This document shows positions 1 through 12,259 of a stretch of 64,000 bases of DNA, piece after piece. Below the pieces are notes generated by a model. It made no database searches. It was not told the DNA's origin and saw nothing but the letters and a program-made list of their open reading frames with translations. The stretch is from Parus major. Taxonomy: Eukaryota > Chordata > Aves > Passeriformes > Paridae. Made by a program: the position numbers and the translations under genes. The DNA is taken from positions 17,174,296 to 17,238,295 of the forward strand of contig NC_031774.1 in assembly GCF_001522545.3 (NCBI RefSeq), written 5' to 3'. The stretch's first letter is position 1. Each line of letters begins with the position of its first letter.

Positions 1-3000
1 AGGATTGCAGGAGATACCTACAGACCAGGCAGGTAGGCAGGAGGCAAATAAACTTTATTTGCCAGCCTAGATGTGGGAAAAAGAAGATAGAAGACAGAGG
101 ACTCAGTGCTTGACATCAGATACGCCAGGTCATTTTTGAGTCAAAGTAAAAGTTGAGCACTGAGAGCCCAGGCTAAGGAGATCCCTGCTCTCTCCTACTC
201 CTCTTTTCCAGGGATTGCTGAGGCAGGTAGGAATGCCCCATAAGGAAAACAAGATCCAAATTTAACCTGGCAATTAAAGCTCTTCAGAAAATCCAGGGCA
301 GATCCTCAGTTCATTTAATGGAACATGAGCAGCAACTCCCTCCTGCCCCTTTAGAGAAGGGAGCACTTGCATGCAGAGCAGGTTGTATCTGAGACAACAA
401 TCAGGATTCAGCACCCTTCTGCTGGGCTCACCTTTTACTGAACATCTAAGGTGTCATCAAGCTAAAAAAGACCTCAGCTGCTGCAGCTCAGCAGGGACAC
501 ATCAGGAGAAAGGTTGATGAGAAGACTTCTTTTACACCCTGCAAGCAGTGATCAGGTACGAGCCCCAGCCCTCAGGAATGCAACCACACTTGGTGTTCTG
601 CAGACAAAAAATTCAGGCTGAAAGCAGGCACACCTCAGTCCTCTGCTGGTGGAGGGCCAGACACATTTTGTCAGTGTTCTTGTCAAAGGCAAAATTATAC
701 AGAAACAGCCTTTTGTTTAATAAATGGATAAAATATTCTAAAGGATACACAAAACTTCAAATGCTAGAATTTAGGGGTTGTGAAGTTGCCTGTGTTGCCA
801 ATTCCTAAATGCCAAAGATGGTGAAAAATTTTCCTTCTTTAAGAAAAGGATCCAGGAGCCTCAGATTAAGCTGGTGATGGCATCTGCACATCAAACAGGA
901 GGAAGCACTTCTCTACAAATCCTTCAAGTGTGTCATCTCACTGACATGAGATGCTGAGAATGTCACTGGCATTCATGGAGCTGCAGAAGTAGCTGTTTTA
1001 TTCTGCTCTGTCTATTACAAAAGGACTATTACAAAAAATAGCTGCTTTGGTGCAAATTTTCTTTTCCACAAATAGCAAAAAGAGTGTCCTAGGAGTGGAT
1101 CATCCCATTTTTATGCTGGGAAGATAAGGAAATCTGCCATTAGCTGCTGCAGGAGACACAAAGCTGGTTCAGCCTGGCTGTTCCTCAGCATGAATAGAGG
1201 CTGCTCTCTCATCTGCAGAAACCCCTCTCAAAGAGCATGGAATCTTCGACCAAAAGGCAGAGCATTTGCTACATTTTCACCAGCAAAAAGTCTAATGAAC
1301 TTCATACTCCAACAGCGAGAGAGAGGCCAGGCTTCTCCCCACAACTGTCATGGCCATCATGGGTACAGAAATCCACTCGGTTCTTCCTTTGAGTCCTCAG
1401 ATTCTAGCTGCCTATATCATACCAGAACAAAGATTTTCCTTTCCCATAAGAAGCTGAATCTCTCCATGACAGCCTCACACCTGGTCTGACCACAGCAGGA
1501 TCCCTCCTGGGCTGCTGTTATGTATGCACACTCACCCAGCAGAGTCACTGCTTAAGTCAGTCACCGTCTCTAGGCTTCTTTTGAGTACTTTTCACCCCTG
1601 TTGTAAGAGGGAAAAGCATCTGGTGTTGCTTCATGAAGGATGAACTTTCTGCCATCCAGCCTCAGGATGCTGAGCAAGAAAAGTGTTCATGGCTTCCTCC
1701 AGGTGATTCCCAATCTTGTTTTGCCACTTCTTCATTATATTTCCCAACAGCCACCCACTGACTTGAGCACAAGTCCCTCCTGGCCAGCTGCAAGTTTTCC
1801 TCAGCCACTTCACTGCCCTCTCGGTACAAAGACCAAAAATCCTGTGACAATGCCATCTCACCTGGAGTAGCAAGGTGTGAGCTCAGAGAAGTGCGCAAGA
1901 GCCTCACCTTTGTTGATCAAGATCCTTTGTCTTGAAATCAGCCTCGCACAAACAAAAATTCAAAGGCTTATGTTGTCCTCAGATTGCTCCCCCAGCATGC
2001 ACAGGGCACAGATAAAATATCAAACCACAACATCAGATTGCCCAATCCTTTTCTCCTTTCAAAGGAAAAACTTCTTTTTAGTAAAACATTCACATTGTTT
2101 ACTGAATACATGTGGTAACCAGCAATTTCTTCTCCAGCTAAGACAGCAAGTTCTCTGCAGCACCTAAAACCTCCTTACCCAAAGGCTGGATACAACTGCT
2201 GGGGAGATGCAAGAAATTCAAGCCTATTTTCCTCATTCCAAGAAGTTCTCCTCCAATATTTTGAGAACTGGGCACCACTATCTCACCGCCATAATATTTT
2301 CTAGGCTACATGTTAGGGATGGGATCAGCAGGAAAAGCTTTACCTCACTGTTCTGAACTTGCAGGATGCACTTAAACTAAAAAAGGTTTGTAAACATTAA
2401 CGAGTAGGAATGAGTATGGACAGGATTTCTGGGCACCACAGCTCCCTGTGCAAGTATCTCTCTGGCTGATGCTGTATTGGTTTTGCCCAGGAGGGATGCA
2501 TGGACAGTTTGACCTTTCTGCAAATGTTGTTAAAACAACAAACAGAGCAGAGGCAGGTGGGTGAAGCCAATTTCCAGGAAGATGGTTAACCCATTCTCTG
2601 CCTCTCAGAGAGGAAAATTACCCTTTGCATAGGTGTGTGACACTTGGTTACCTCTCACCTGTTGATCTACCTGCCAAGAGTGAGTATAAAGGTAAAAATC
2701 CACTCCTTCCTGTGAGCTCAGGAGCTGTTGGCTATGCTGTGCAAAACACCTTTCTTGAAATACCAGTGTAACCTATGTGCTGGAAAAGGGTGAAGTCCAT
2801 GCCCTGAGTAGACACCTTTTGGCTGTCAGACCATTGAGGGGAGCACAGGTAGAGTCTTGAACCCAAATACCACCACCCCCCATCCCAAAAGAAGAAAGGA
2901 TCAATCTGAATGTACAAGAATCCCAGGATCTAGTACAAGGTATCAGAAATATCCTCTCCTTTTCTCACTCAGAAGGGACAATCACAACAAAATACAAAAA

Positions 3001-6000
3001 AAACTCAGACTTCTACAAGACAAAAAACTAGAGAACACAAGCCTTGAGCTTCTCCTCCACAAAGCAGGATAACACATGAAGGGCACCTGTTCCTGGCATA
3101 CCAGGCCCAGCTCAGCACAAAGAACAATCAAAGCAAGCAACAGCATTTGAAGCAAAGATGGAAGCAGACGCCATTTGAGAGGTGCTTTGGTTCAGCATGT
3201 ACAGCTGATCTAGGAAAAATAAAATCACTGCAGGCTTGGGGGGATATTCCTCTCTTTGACATAAGCCGTCACTGAGTCAGAAGCCCACAGCAGGAACAAT
3301 GACGTGGGATTACAAAAAAGGGTGGAGTGGAATAGGGGAATAGCTATGTTTATGAGAGATAGCGGAAAATTTCCTGTCAAATACTTCTAAAGAAAAATTT
3401 ATAGCTGTCTTCAGAAAGCATGCAGCAGAAAAACCTTAGTGGCTTTTTTTTTTTTAAAAAAAAAAAAAAAGAAATGGATGTCTTGAGCTGATCTCATTAA
3501 AAACTATCTCGCACATTCTAATATTCATCTATTACTCCAAATCAGCAGATTCCCAAATCAGTAAGTAACTAGAATCAGCTAAGCATCTTGCAGAACCACA
3601 TCAGAACTGAGAGCAAGTTTCTTCAATGCAACATTTGCAAAGACCTTGAGTAATCCAAACTGAAGCATTAATTAATTAAGCACCCCCAGCTCTTGAAAAC
3701 CAATCAATAATTTTTCCTTCCTCTGTCATGGGAATAACAACTGGTTTTTGCAGTGATATACAATGCCACTGCACTCAGTGAGCTCCACTCTGCTGCTTTA
3801 AAGCAAAAGCAGGAAGTCAGAACAGAAAATTCCTAGGGAGAAACTCTGCTGAGACACAGCAACTCACAAACTCGTCCAGACTTCCTGCTAAAATAATACT
3901 TTGCCCAAATGAGAGACATTCTTCCCTTCCCTCCACCCCATTTTGTCCCTGTGCAGGTGTCCCCCAATACCTGGAGCAGCAGGGGAGTGTTGCTCCCCTT
4001 CCCTGGAAGCAGCAGTATATTCCACAGCAGAAAGCTAGCGGGGAAGGAACACCGCCACTGTAAATAGAGGATCAGAGCCGGTCCAAGCCAGGAGGTGTGG
4101 TCTGCACTGCTCCCTACGCATCTCAGCCCTTTTCCAACACAGCCTAGTAGCCCTCAGCTCAGAAGGCAGCACAAAAAAAACACCTACCTTTGAGTTTCCA
4201 AGGTAAATTCCTTGTAATTCTGCCTTGCACACAGCTGTGAGGGAGAAGGGCTTGTTTCTGAGCTGCCTTAGGCAAGAGGGGAAAAAGGGGTAAGAAAGCA
4301 GATGATCCCTCACCTCACATTGAACTTCTCTTCCCTGAGAAACTCGAGTTGTGCTTGTACTTAGCTTGCTGCCTTGCCCCCAACCAACTTCCACCAGGCA
4401 AAGGCTGGAAACTACCTCTGTGAATCCTGCCTCAAGTTTAACTCCAGTTTTACAAGGCTGGCAACCTGTTTCATAAAGAGAAGCACAGAGGACTCAGGAA
4501 AAGAGACAAGCAAAGCATAAAATGACATGGCAAGAAGCCCGTTTCCAAAGCATCATAAACTACACACCAGGGGTGGGTGCACATCCCAGGACTGTCTCAC
4601 TAAAGCAGCCAGAAATGCCACCCTCTATCCCTTCACTGACCAGAGCACCACCCTATCCCACAGCATCCCCAAAAGGAGGCAAAGCCATCCCTGCCTCCTG
4701 CCAGCTGGAGATGCTGATGAGGATTTGTCGCTCAGTGGCAACTGAGTCTCCAGGCAACACCAAGATGCTCTCAGCTGTGTCAGCTCCTACTCATTAAGCC
4801 TGAGGTCTTCTCAGGAAAGGTAACAAAGGAAAGAAAAAAAGTGTTGAGACCCTGGCAGGCTGGCTCTTTACCACCTTGTAAGGTTTTGTGCCCTTTTCTC
4901 ACCCCTACCCCAAATGCCTCTTTTTCTCAGGAAACAAGTTTTGCCATACAAATCACAAGCAGGCAAGGCTACCCTCTACAGAGGAGAAAACCCCCCTCTT
5001 CCACCAAATTTCCACTGAGAAGACTCCAGCTGGTGTCTAAACAGCAGAGACCTCATCAATCTGCAAAGAGAGGAGCTCCAAACAGCCCCATTCTCTCAGC
5101 AACAAGCAAATGGGATCTGCAGAAGGCAAAGGCAGGTCCTTCCCTATTATTTTAAGATGGTTATTTCAAAACCCAGACTAAAAAATCGCCATGAAGCCTA
5201 CTACAGACAATCACAACTGTCTTTACTAGAGGTTTAACAGGGCCAGAGAACTCCCCTGAGCCATCTTGGAGGTCTCTGTGCTGGCAGAGGGCATAATCAT
5301 CTTTCCATTCCTCACAGGCTCAGCTTTGCCTCAGCTTCAGGACCCCAAATCCCCTGGGACAGGCTCTAACAGTGCAGCTGTGGCAAATAAAACAATAAAA
5401 CCAACAAACCCATACCAAGTGAGGTATCTGCCTCCAAGGAGGAGGCTTTACTCACCATTTTGTTCACCATTGCTGCAGAAGTCTTGCTTGACACTGACCC
5501 ATGGTCTTGGCTGGGATGCTGCTAGAACAGCACAAAAAAGGCAGCAAACTGCTTCCTTGCACCCTGTCCTGTCTCCAATCTCCCTCTGGGGTTCTTTATA
5601 AAGCTTCTCCTAGTACTGACCACAACAAAAAAGCTTATAAAACAAACAAAAATAATCCCAACACTCCACACTTTGGAGGCACATTAATGATTCCTTAGCG
5701 TTACACGGATAAAGGTCAGGAAATACAAAAAGTTGGGGTTCCCATAATAATGCTAATTCAGCCACACTGCACATCCTGTGTATTTAGTGGTACACACTGA
5801 AAAGGAAAAGGCTTCATCTACCACTGCTTAAAAGGTTTTTGATTTAGTAAAGACACTTGAATACCACCCCCCACATGCAACATTTATTGTTCAGAGCAGT
5901 GGATTTTCAGATCGAATTGGATTAAGCCAATCTCAGCATCACTCCAGCTCCCCATATCTAGGGCAACAGCATAAGAGCTCTCAAGCATGATTACAGACTG

Positions 6001-9000
6001 AACATTATTTGCCCAACCTGAATGGAAGAAAGGGATCCAGGCATCAGAGTGGCTTGAGTCACCAAATCGCACTCACACAGATTCTGCACTGGGATGCAGC
6101 AGGGACTTGGTAAGGAGAGAGGGGAGACAATAACCAACAAAGCCCCCACACTCATAACCAGCAGGTGTTAATCCATTTCTATAAACACTCATTTATTTGA
6201 TGCTGACAGCTTGAAATATCCTGCCAGGTATCCCACCTCACAGGTCTGGGAACTGGTGAACTACAGCCACACTGACCTTTCCCCGGCACAAATCCGTGTA
6301 TTGCTCTGCTCTCCCAGCTCCTGAGGACTCATCTCCGTGCTCTGCATAAAGCCCACACCACTCTTCGAGAGGGAACAGCTACAAGTGGTCCATTTGCATT
6401 TAGCGGCTTCGACTGAGCAACCCGATTTGCATAGGAAGCGAAAGACTCTTTGTGCCATAGGAAATCCATTAAATCAAAGGGGTTTGAGCACCTCTACTGG
6501 AACAGAGGTTTACCCCTCTGGCTACACTTCTGGGAGAAAGAAAAGCAGATCAGGCATCTTGCAAACTCCTTAAAGAGGCAAAGAGGATAAGGAAGAAGAA
6601 AGGCAGCTCTCAAGCACAGGAGCAAAGTGTGCAACAGAAGAAACATGGACACTTGTGGGGGTGCCCACATGTCCTTTCCCCCTCCAGGATACCTGAACTT
6701 TTTTCCTAGTTCCCATGATCTCAGACAGAAGGACACAGTTCAGGACAACAGATATCTCAGAACTTCAGAAACCAAAGGAGAAGAGAGAGACACTGCTGTT
6801 AGAGAGGTTCTCAGCTGTGCTGGACACCAGATCAGCCACACAGCCCTGCTCGGAGGGCACCAAGCTGATGGAGTTGCCACAGAGCAACATCCACACCAGA
6901 GCCTGCACAGGACACAGCAGATGTGTCTGCCCACAGGGTTACTGGGTGGCTGTTCCTTCACTCACACTCCTCAGGCCCTTGCACTCACCTTCCCTGTTGG
7001 GCTCCACCATCAAGTCTCCGTGTTTTAAAGAGGCTTTGCCACCCTCCCCACAGCTGAAGAGCCTGGCTATTCCTCTGAGCTGCACAAATTCCAGTCAGCA
7101 TCTAGCCACACCTGCCAATGGTAACAAGGTTTTGGTCGTGCTTTATCTTATCTAAGCAATGATGACGCTTGTCTTTCTTCTTGGGCAAAGCTCAGTAGCT
7201 CAGCACCTGCCGAGGAGGAGAGCTGGGCAGGGGCCAGGAGCTTCAGGCTGCAGCAATTCACTCCAGAGCAGGATGGCTCTGCTGGCCTGCCTGTCCCACC
7301 CCACAAAAAATGGGCATTTGGCCCACAAACTAGGGCTGTGGGGAAAAAAAAAAAAAGGCTCAGCAATATGTACAATTCTCGTCCCACTTTCAGCTCAGGT
7401 TCTGGCATAGGCACACGGCTCGCCTCCCCTAGACACAATATAGCCCCACTAGCCCTTGCCAGGAGACAAAGCAGTGCTTTTCAGGGAGGCAGAAGTCTTG
7501 TCTGGAGATAAAACTTCAACATCTGTCATGCTGTCAACCTATCAGTCACCTACAGCTTCAGTTCCCAGCTGGAGATGAGCTTGGTTTCCTCATCTTCATT
7601 TTCTAGAGGGGAGAAGAAACTGAGGCAGATAAAAGCATTACTCTTGCTCACAGATGCTATGCTGAACAAAATGGAGAGGAATTTAGTTACTGTAACAGTG
7701 AGAGCCACCAAGTTGCTGTAGGATGTGTTAAATCTCCTCCCTGCACTTGAACCTCTGCCCAGCTCCCACCATGCTCAGCCAAGGGTTTATAGCTAACCTG
7801 CAAGTTTGCTGTCTCCTTTTCCAGAGGCTTGACTCACCTAGCTATACCGAAATATAGCTTAATTTTTCCCAAAAGGTTTGCTTTCCATAGCCTAAAAGAC
7901 ATATTTAGGCATTCCACAATTTTATTTTTAACAGCACACAGCTATTCCTCCAAAGGACTGCAGATATCCTGCATGGTATTCATTGGAAGAGCTTGAAGTA
8001 GGAAGCAATAAACAGGTAGATATGTTACCTTTATTGCACAGTTACAATAATTAGGCTTTTTTCAAGCCTTCACTACACTGCTTTACTTTCATCCAGCACA
8101 TGTACTAAAAGCTTATTCTTTCAAAAAGCTGTAGGGTAGGTCTTCAGAGCTTTCCCCTTATTCATGGTCTCATCTCTCCAGACACACAAGTTGCTCAGCC
8201 CATAATAGATGACCTGCTGTGAGCAGGGACACCTTTACATCTGCCAGGATTGTACCAACAGCACAATCTGAAGCCAGCCCCAAGCCCACGCAGTGCTGGA
8301 TCACCACAGCAAATCTCAGGAGATTCACAGCTCCCAGGCACATCTTCAGAGCTCTCCTGCCATCCCCAGAACATCACAAGCCTTTCCTGCAGGGCTTTCA
8401 GGTTTGTGTACAGCTCAGACACCCTGCTGAACCAGGCAGTCCCTTCCACATATACGGGGCAGTAACTGGTGCAGAACAGTGATACAAAGTCTCATACCAG
8501 CAGAGATTGAAGGCACAGAAGCAGAGGCAAGAGCTCCTCCTTCAGATGTCGTCTCTTCTAAATTAACCGCAATTGCACACTTCACTGGATAGAAAGCAGG
8601 GATGTTACAAGCCTCCTTGCTCTCACTCTTTTTACTTGACAGATTTTCCTCCAGTTATGCCAAGCATAGAAGAACACCGTACCCTTCCAAAGTGTTGCAC
8701 CATATCTCATTTCCTCCAAAACAAACCCATGATTAGATTAAAGCCATAGTCTCTGAGAGCACAAGACTGTATTTGTTTCTGCTTTAGTGCTCTGTCACAC
8801 AAGGTTAAGAGAAAAACATTTGGTTAAGAAGTCCACAGGGTTTCCCAGCCATATTACTCCAATCCTGAACTGAGCACAGGAAAGCCCAGAATGGCTCCAG
8901 CCTTCATTTTAAAGTCCACAGTACCACAACACACCTCTACTTTGGGTGTTCTCTCCCAAAGCTCACAATACTTGTTATTCCTTTTGAGGCACTTAGGTCC

Positions 9001-11149
9001 TGCAGTCAGGTGAAATACTGAGATTCGAGCATTCCTGGCAGCTTATATAGACGTGCAGAAATCTCCAAGAGAATCAGAAATCAGCAGGAAAAAGCAAATT
9101 AAGAACATTATTTAAAAGAAAAACAAGAAATTATGTAATTTTGTGGTTTGGGGTTTTTTAAATGTGTGGCTGGTGGTTATTTAAAAGCTTAGGGTTGGAA
9201 AACCTTTTGATCCTATGGCTGGAGGGGAGCACATGGTACTCCTTGCCACAGCAGAAGCCCATAGGAATACTTAGTAGATACTAAGTAGATCCACCCTGGT
9301 GCTCCTTGCACAGCTGCAGAGGTCAGGTTTGTTTAGCAAAATATGCATTAAAGCCATGTGGAGAGAAATTCTTCTCAGCCTCAGGCAAGAAATTAAAGGC
9401 TTGGGGTGCAGGAAGAGGAGAACATTGCTAGGAAAATATTAAGCGGGTCAGTCAGTACCTCCCTTTCAAGCTGCTGGGCTATGGGTACCTGTAAAGATAC
9501 ACAGTGACAAGGGACAGAAGCTCTTACTCATTGTTGCAATTCTCCTGTTCTGCTAGGAGAACAACCACAAGAGATTCACACCTGCAGAGTAAACCAAGTA
9601 TTTCCACCTCAGACTTCACGCAAAGCGACAAGCAAGCCAAGGAACCTGGCAGGAAGGAGGGAGATGCTGCTCCACTCAGTGGAAGATGACACATTTACTA
9701 CAGCTGAAGTTTCTCGTCACTGTACTTAAATCCAAGATGAGCTCCTGCAAGCAGGGGAGGAGAGCAGGGAGAATTCAGTCCCCAGAGCAGCCTTAGGAAA
9801 TCAAAAAAGATTTAGAGAGCAAGTAGCTGCATTATGGAAACCAAACCTCATTTGCCGCATGTAGGGATCGATTTCCTTAAAGCTCTCTGACCATGAAGAG
9901 CATTGTGCATGGAGCTGAGCCCATGTGATTTCTGTTGCTGTCAATTGTCCTCATCCCAACAGTTCATTTTCTGAAGCTGCCTGGCAAAGTCACGAGGAGC
10001 AGCAGTTCCCCAGCACTGTCTGTGTGCTGCTAAAGACAGCCCCACGTGGAGTCCTCCCTTGCAGCACCATCTTCAGGTCAGTAGACAGGAGGCTGTCGAT
10101 TCATCAGATACATCAAACTGGGGTGTGGGGGAGAAATTTTCCTGTCTGATGGTAACAAAACAACCAAGCAGACTTTCCAAATGGATAGTTCACACTCCCC
10201 ACTATAGCTTGCCGCAGGAAGCTAAGAGAAGAATCTCTTGGCTCCAGGGAATGAGAATATTTTTTGCCCAGCAAGGTAGCTTCAAAGACATTTTATACCA
10301 TCTTATGAAGGATTCTAAAATTTTATCTCAGGCTTCACATCACTCTCTGTGGAGCACAGTGTCCTGGAAAGGAGAGGATTCTTCCACCCCAGCTCACTGC
10401 AGCTTTTCAGAACCTCCTCTAGACCACCTGAAGCAATTATCTGCTTGATCAAGAAAAGCAATTTCCATAGCCCTCAGGAGATATAAGTGTGTGTATATAT
10501 ATTTATCTATATATAGCTAGTTAGATGATCCTCAGAAATAGATGTTCCTCTAGAACATGAAAAATAAGATACAGTGGCCCCTGAGCCTGCATAAAGGCAA
10601 AGCTAGAAATTAAGGTTTTCTGAGCCCTCTTTGATGCAGACCAACCATCAGAATAAGCAAGAACTCAACAGGTCACAACTAAACAAACAAGCTGTATTTG
10701 GATTATCCTGCCTCCTCAGGATATTCCTGAGCACAGCCATCTCCCTGTGTCTGAGGCTGACCTCTTTTCCCCTCAGCTGTTTTCAGGAAGTCCTACAGGA
10801 AGGACTTAGGTTCAACACACAAGTTCACCGAAGTGCATCCCCTAAGTGAGAGATATTAAAGAGAAAGAGGCCGCAGTCTTGGGAGAGGGAAAGCTCTGGT
10901 ATTTCTTTCCCTCTAGAGAAGGAGAAGCAGCACCAACACAGCTGCTGTAGGAACCTGCGGCATCTTGATATGGTGCAGTGTCATCTGCACCTAGACCACG
11001 ACAAGAAAGAATATTCCCTAAACAAAGGAAAAAGGAAGAGAGAAAATAACAAGGTCTCTACTCAGGTTCAAGAAGAAAGACCAAAGTTCCATGACCGCAT
11101 ATCAAAGGAGCCTGCAGACTTCACAGAGACAGGGGAGAGAAAGCGAAAG
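1..11149. other. Non-coding stretch, no gene recognised
   Basis: AT-rich sequence with only short open frames that show no family resemblance. If the CpG island at 11.2-11.9 kb is a leftward promoter, this would be the first intron of that gene. Simple repeats include a T12A15 palindrome at 3444-3470 and an AT-rich tract near 10,490-10,520. Confidence 0.6.
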
Positions 11150-11870
11150 GGGCAGCAGCTCCCTGTCCCGGACCCCGCAGGGCAGCGCTCCCCATCCCGT
11201 GGCGCGGCCGCAGCTACGCCTCAGGAGCGCTGTGTGCGGGAGGAGACAGCATCGCACAGGAGCGCGGATACTCCGCATCCGTCTGTCACCAGCGAAGGAT
11301 CTTCGGCAGCTGGGGACGGGCCAGGTGTGTGGCTGCGGCCCGGCGAGGAGCCCACAGCACGCAGGGCCCCCAGCCCTCCGCCGGCCTCTCCCCACAGCCG
11401 CGGGGGCGGCCGGCGGGGCGAGGGAGCCGCCGGGGCCCTTCGCTGGGGCAGCCGCTCCCCGACACCTCGGCGGCGGGAGCCGGCAGCTGCCCCGGGGAGG
11501 GGATCGGCCCCGGAGCACCGCACCCTCACCCCGCTGCCGCCCCGGACCCCCCTCACGGCGCTTACCTGGCCCGGCGGGGCGGGAGCGAGCGGCACCTGCG
11601 GCCGCCCTGGCAGGAGCGGAGCCGCCGCTGGCGCCGGGGCGGCCCCGGCCGGAAATGAGCGGGGCCGCGGGCGGCAGGGCCGGGCCGGGCCGGGCCCGCC
11701 GGGCGGGCGGCAGCGGGAGCCGGGCCCCTCGGGAGAAGCAGCTCTACCCCCAGCACTAGCACCCCTGAGGGGCAGGAGAGGCGCGCACCCAGCCCCGCTC
11801 ACAGCCACTCCCCCGGCAGAGCCGCAGGCAGCGCCCGGGCGGCTTTATGGAAAAAGGATTCATTTCACTG
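11150..11870. promoter_or_regulatory. CpG island, probable promoter of a neighbouring minus-strand gene
   Basis: Dense CpG sequence isolated in an AT-rich region. The minus strand holds GGCCAG|GTAAG (exon end 11,566, donor GT 11,565-11,564), a near-consensus donor with no ATG-initiated coding evidence before it. This suggests an untranslated first exon transcribed leftwards. By human gene order the candidate is CD151, which has an untranslated first exon; no coding exon is in the window to prove it. An ETS-like CCGGAA lies at about 11,649. Confidence 0.5.
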
Positions 11871-11979
11871 ATTAACGGCACCGGGCCGGGGGTTCTGTTG
11901 TTTTGCAGTCATTAGAGGTTAAGAAAGCTGTTTGCTTTACCAGCTGCAGCCTAGAATGCTAATTACAGCACTTGTCCCC

Positions 11980-11989
11980 GTCACGTGAC
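11980..11989. promoter_or_regulatory. Perfect CLEAR-type E-box GTCACGTGAC
   Basis: A 10-bp palindrome identical to the TFEB/TFE3 CLEAR consensus and also a high-affinity USF/MITF site. It lies a few hundred bases upstream of the inferred leftward promoter in the adjacent CpG island. Function is inferred from the motif only. Confidence 0.45.
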
Positions 11990-12259
11990 AGCGCATAACG
12001 AAGTCTCTTCCTAAAGTTTCCGGCTGTCAAAAGCCTGGACAAGGAGGAGCCCGGGCCCTGTGGCGCCCGCCAGACCCGCGCAGCTCCAAGGCGCAGCCTG
12101 TGAGAGGCTCCTGGCCCTGCTCCGGGCCATCCCAGCCGCGGCTCCAGGGCAGCCCTGCCTACATCCCTGGGCTGGCAAAGGAAAACCCCCGGCATTCCCC
12201 CAGCCCAAGGGCCGGTGGTTTCCGTGCGCTCCGGCTGGAGAGTAACCGGGGCAGTAACC

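Noticed and set aside
1631..1907. Two overlapping 80-codon minus-strand frames
   Set aside because: Inspected as possible exons of CRACR2B or CD151; no EF-hand or tetraspanin features and no family resemblance.
10970..11875. 301-codon plus-strand open frame over the CpG island
   Set aside because: Low-complexity Arg/Pro/Ala/Gly translation, with overlapping open frames on both strands. It is the usual effect of few stop codons in GC-rich DNA, with no domain seen.
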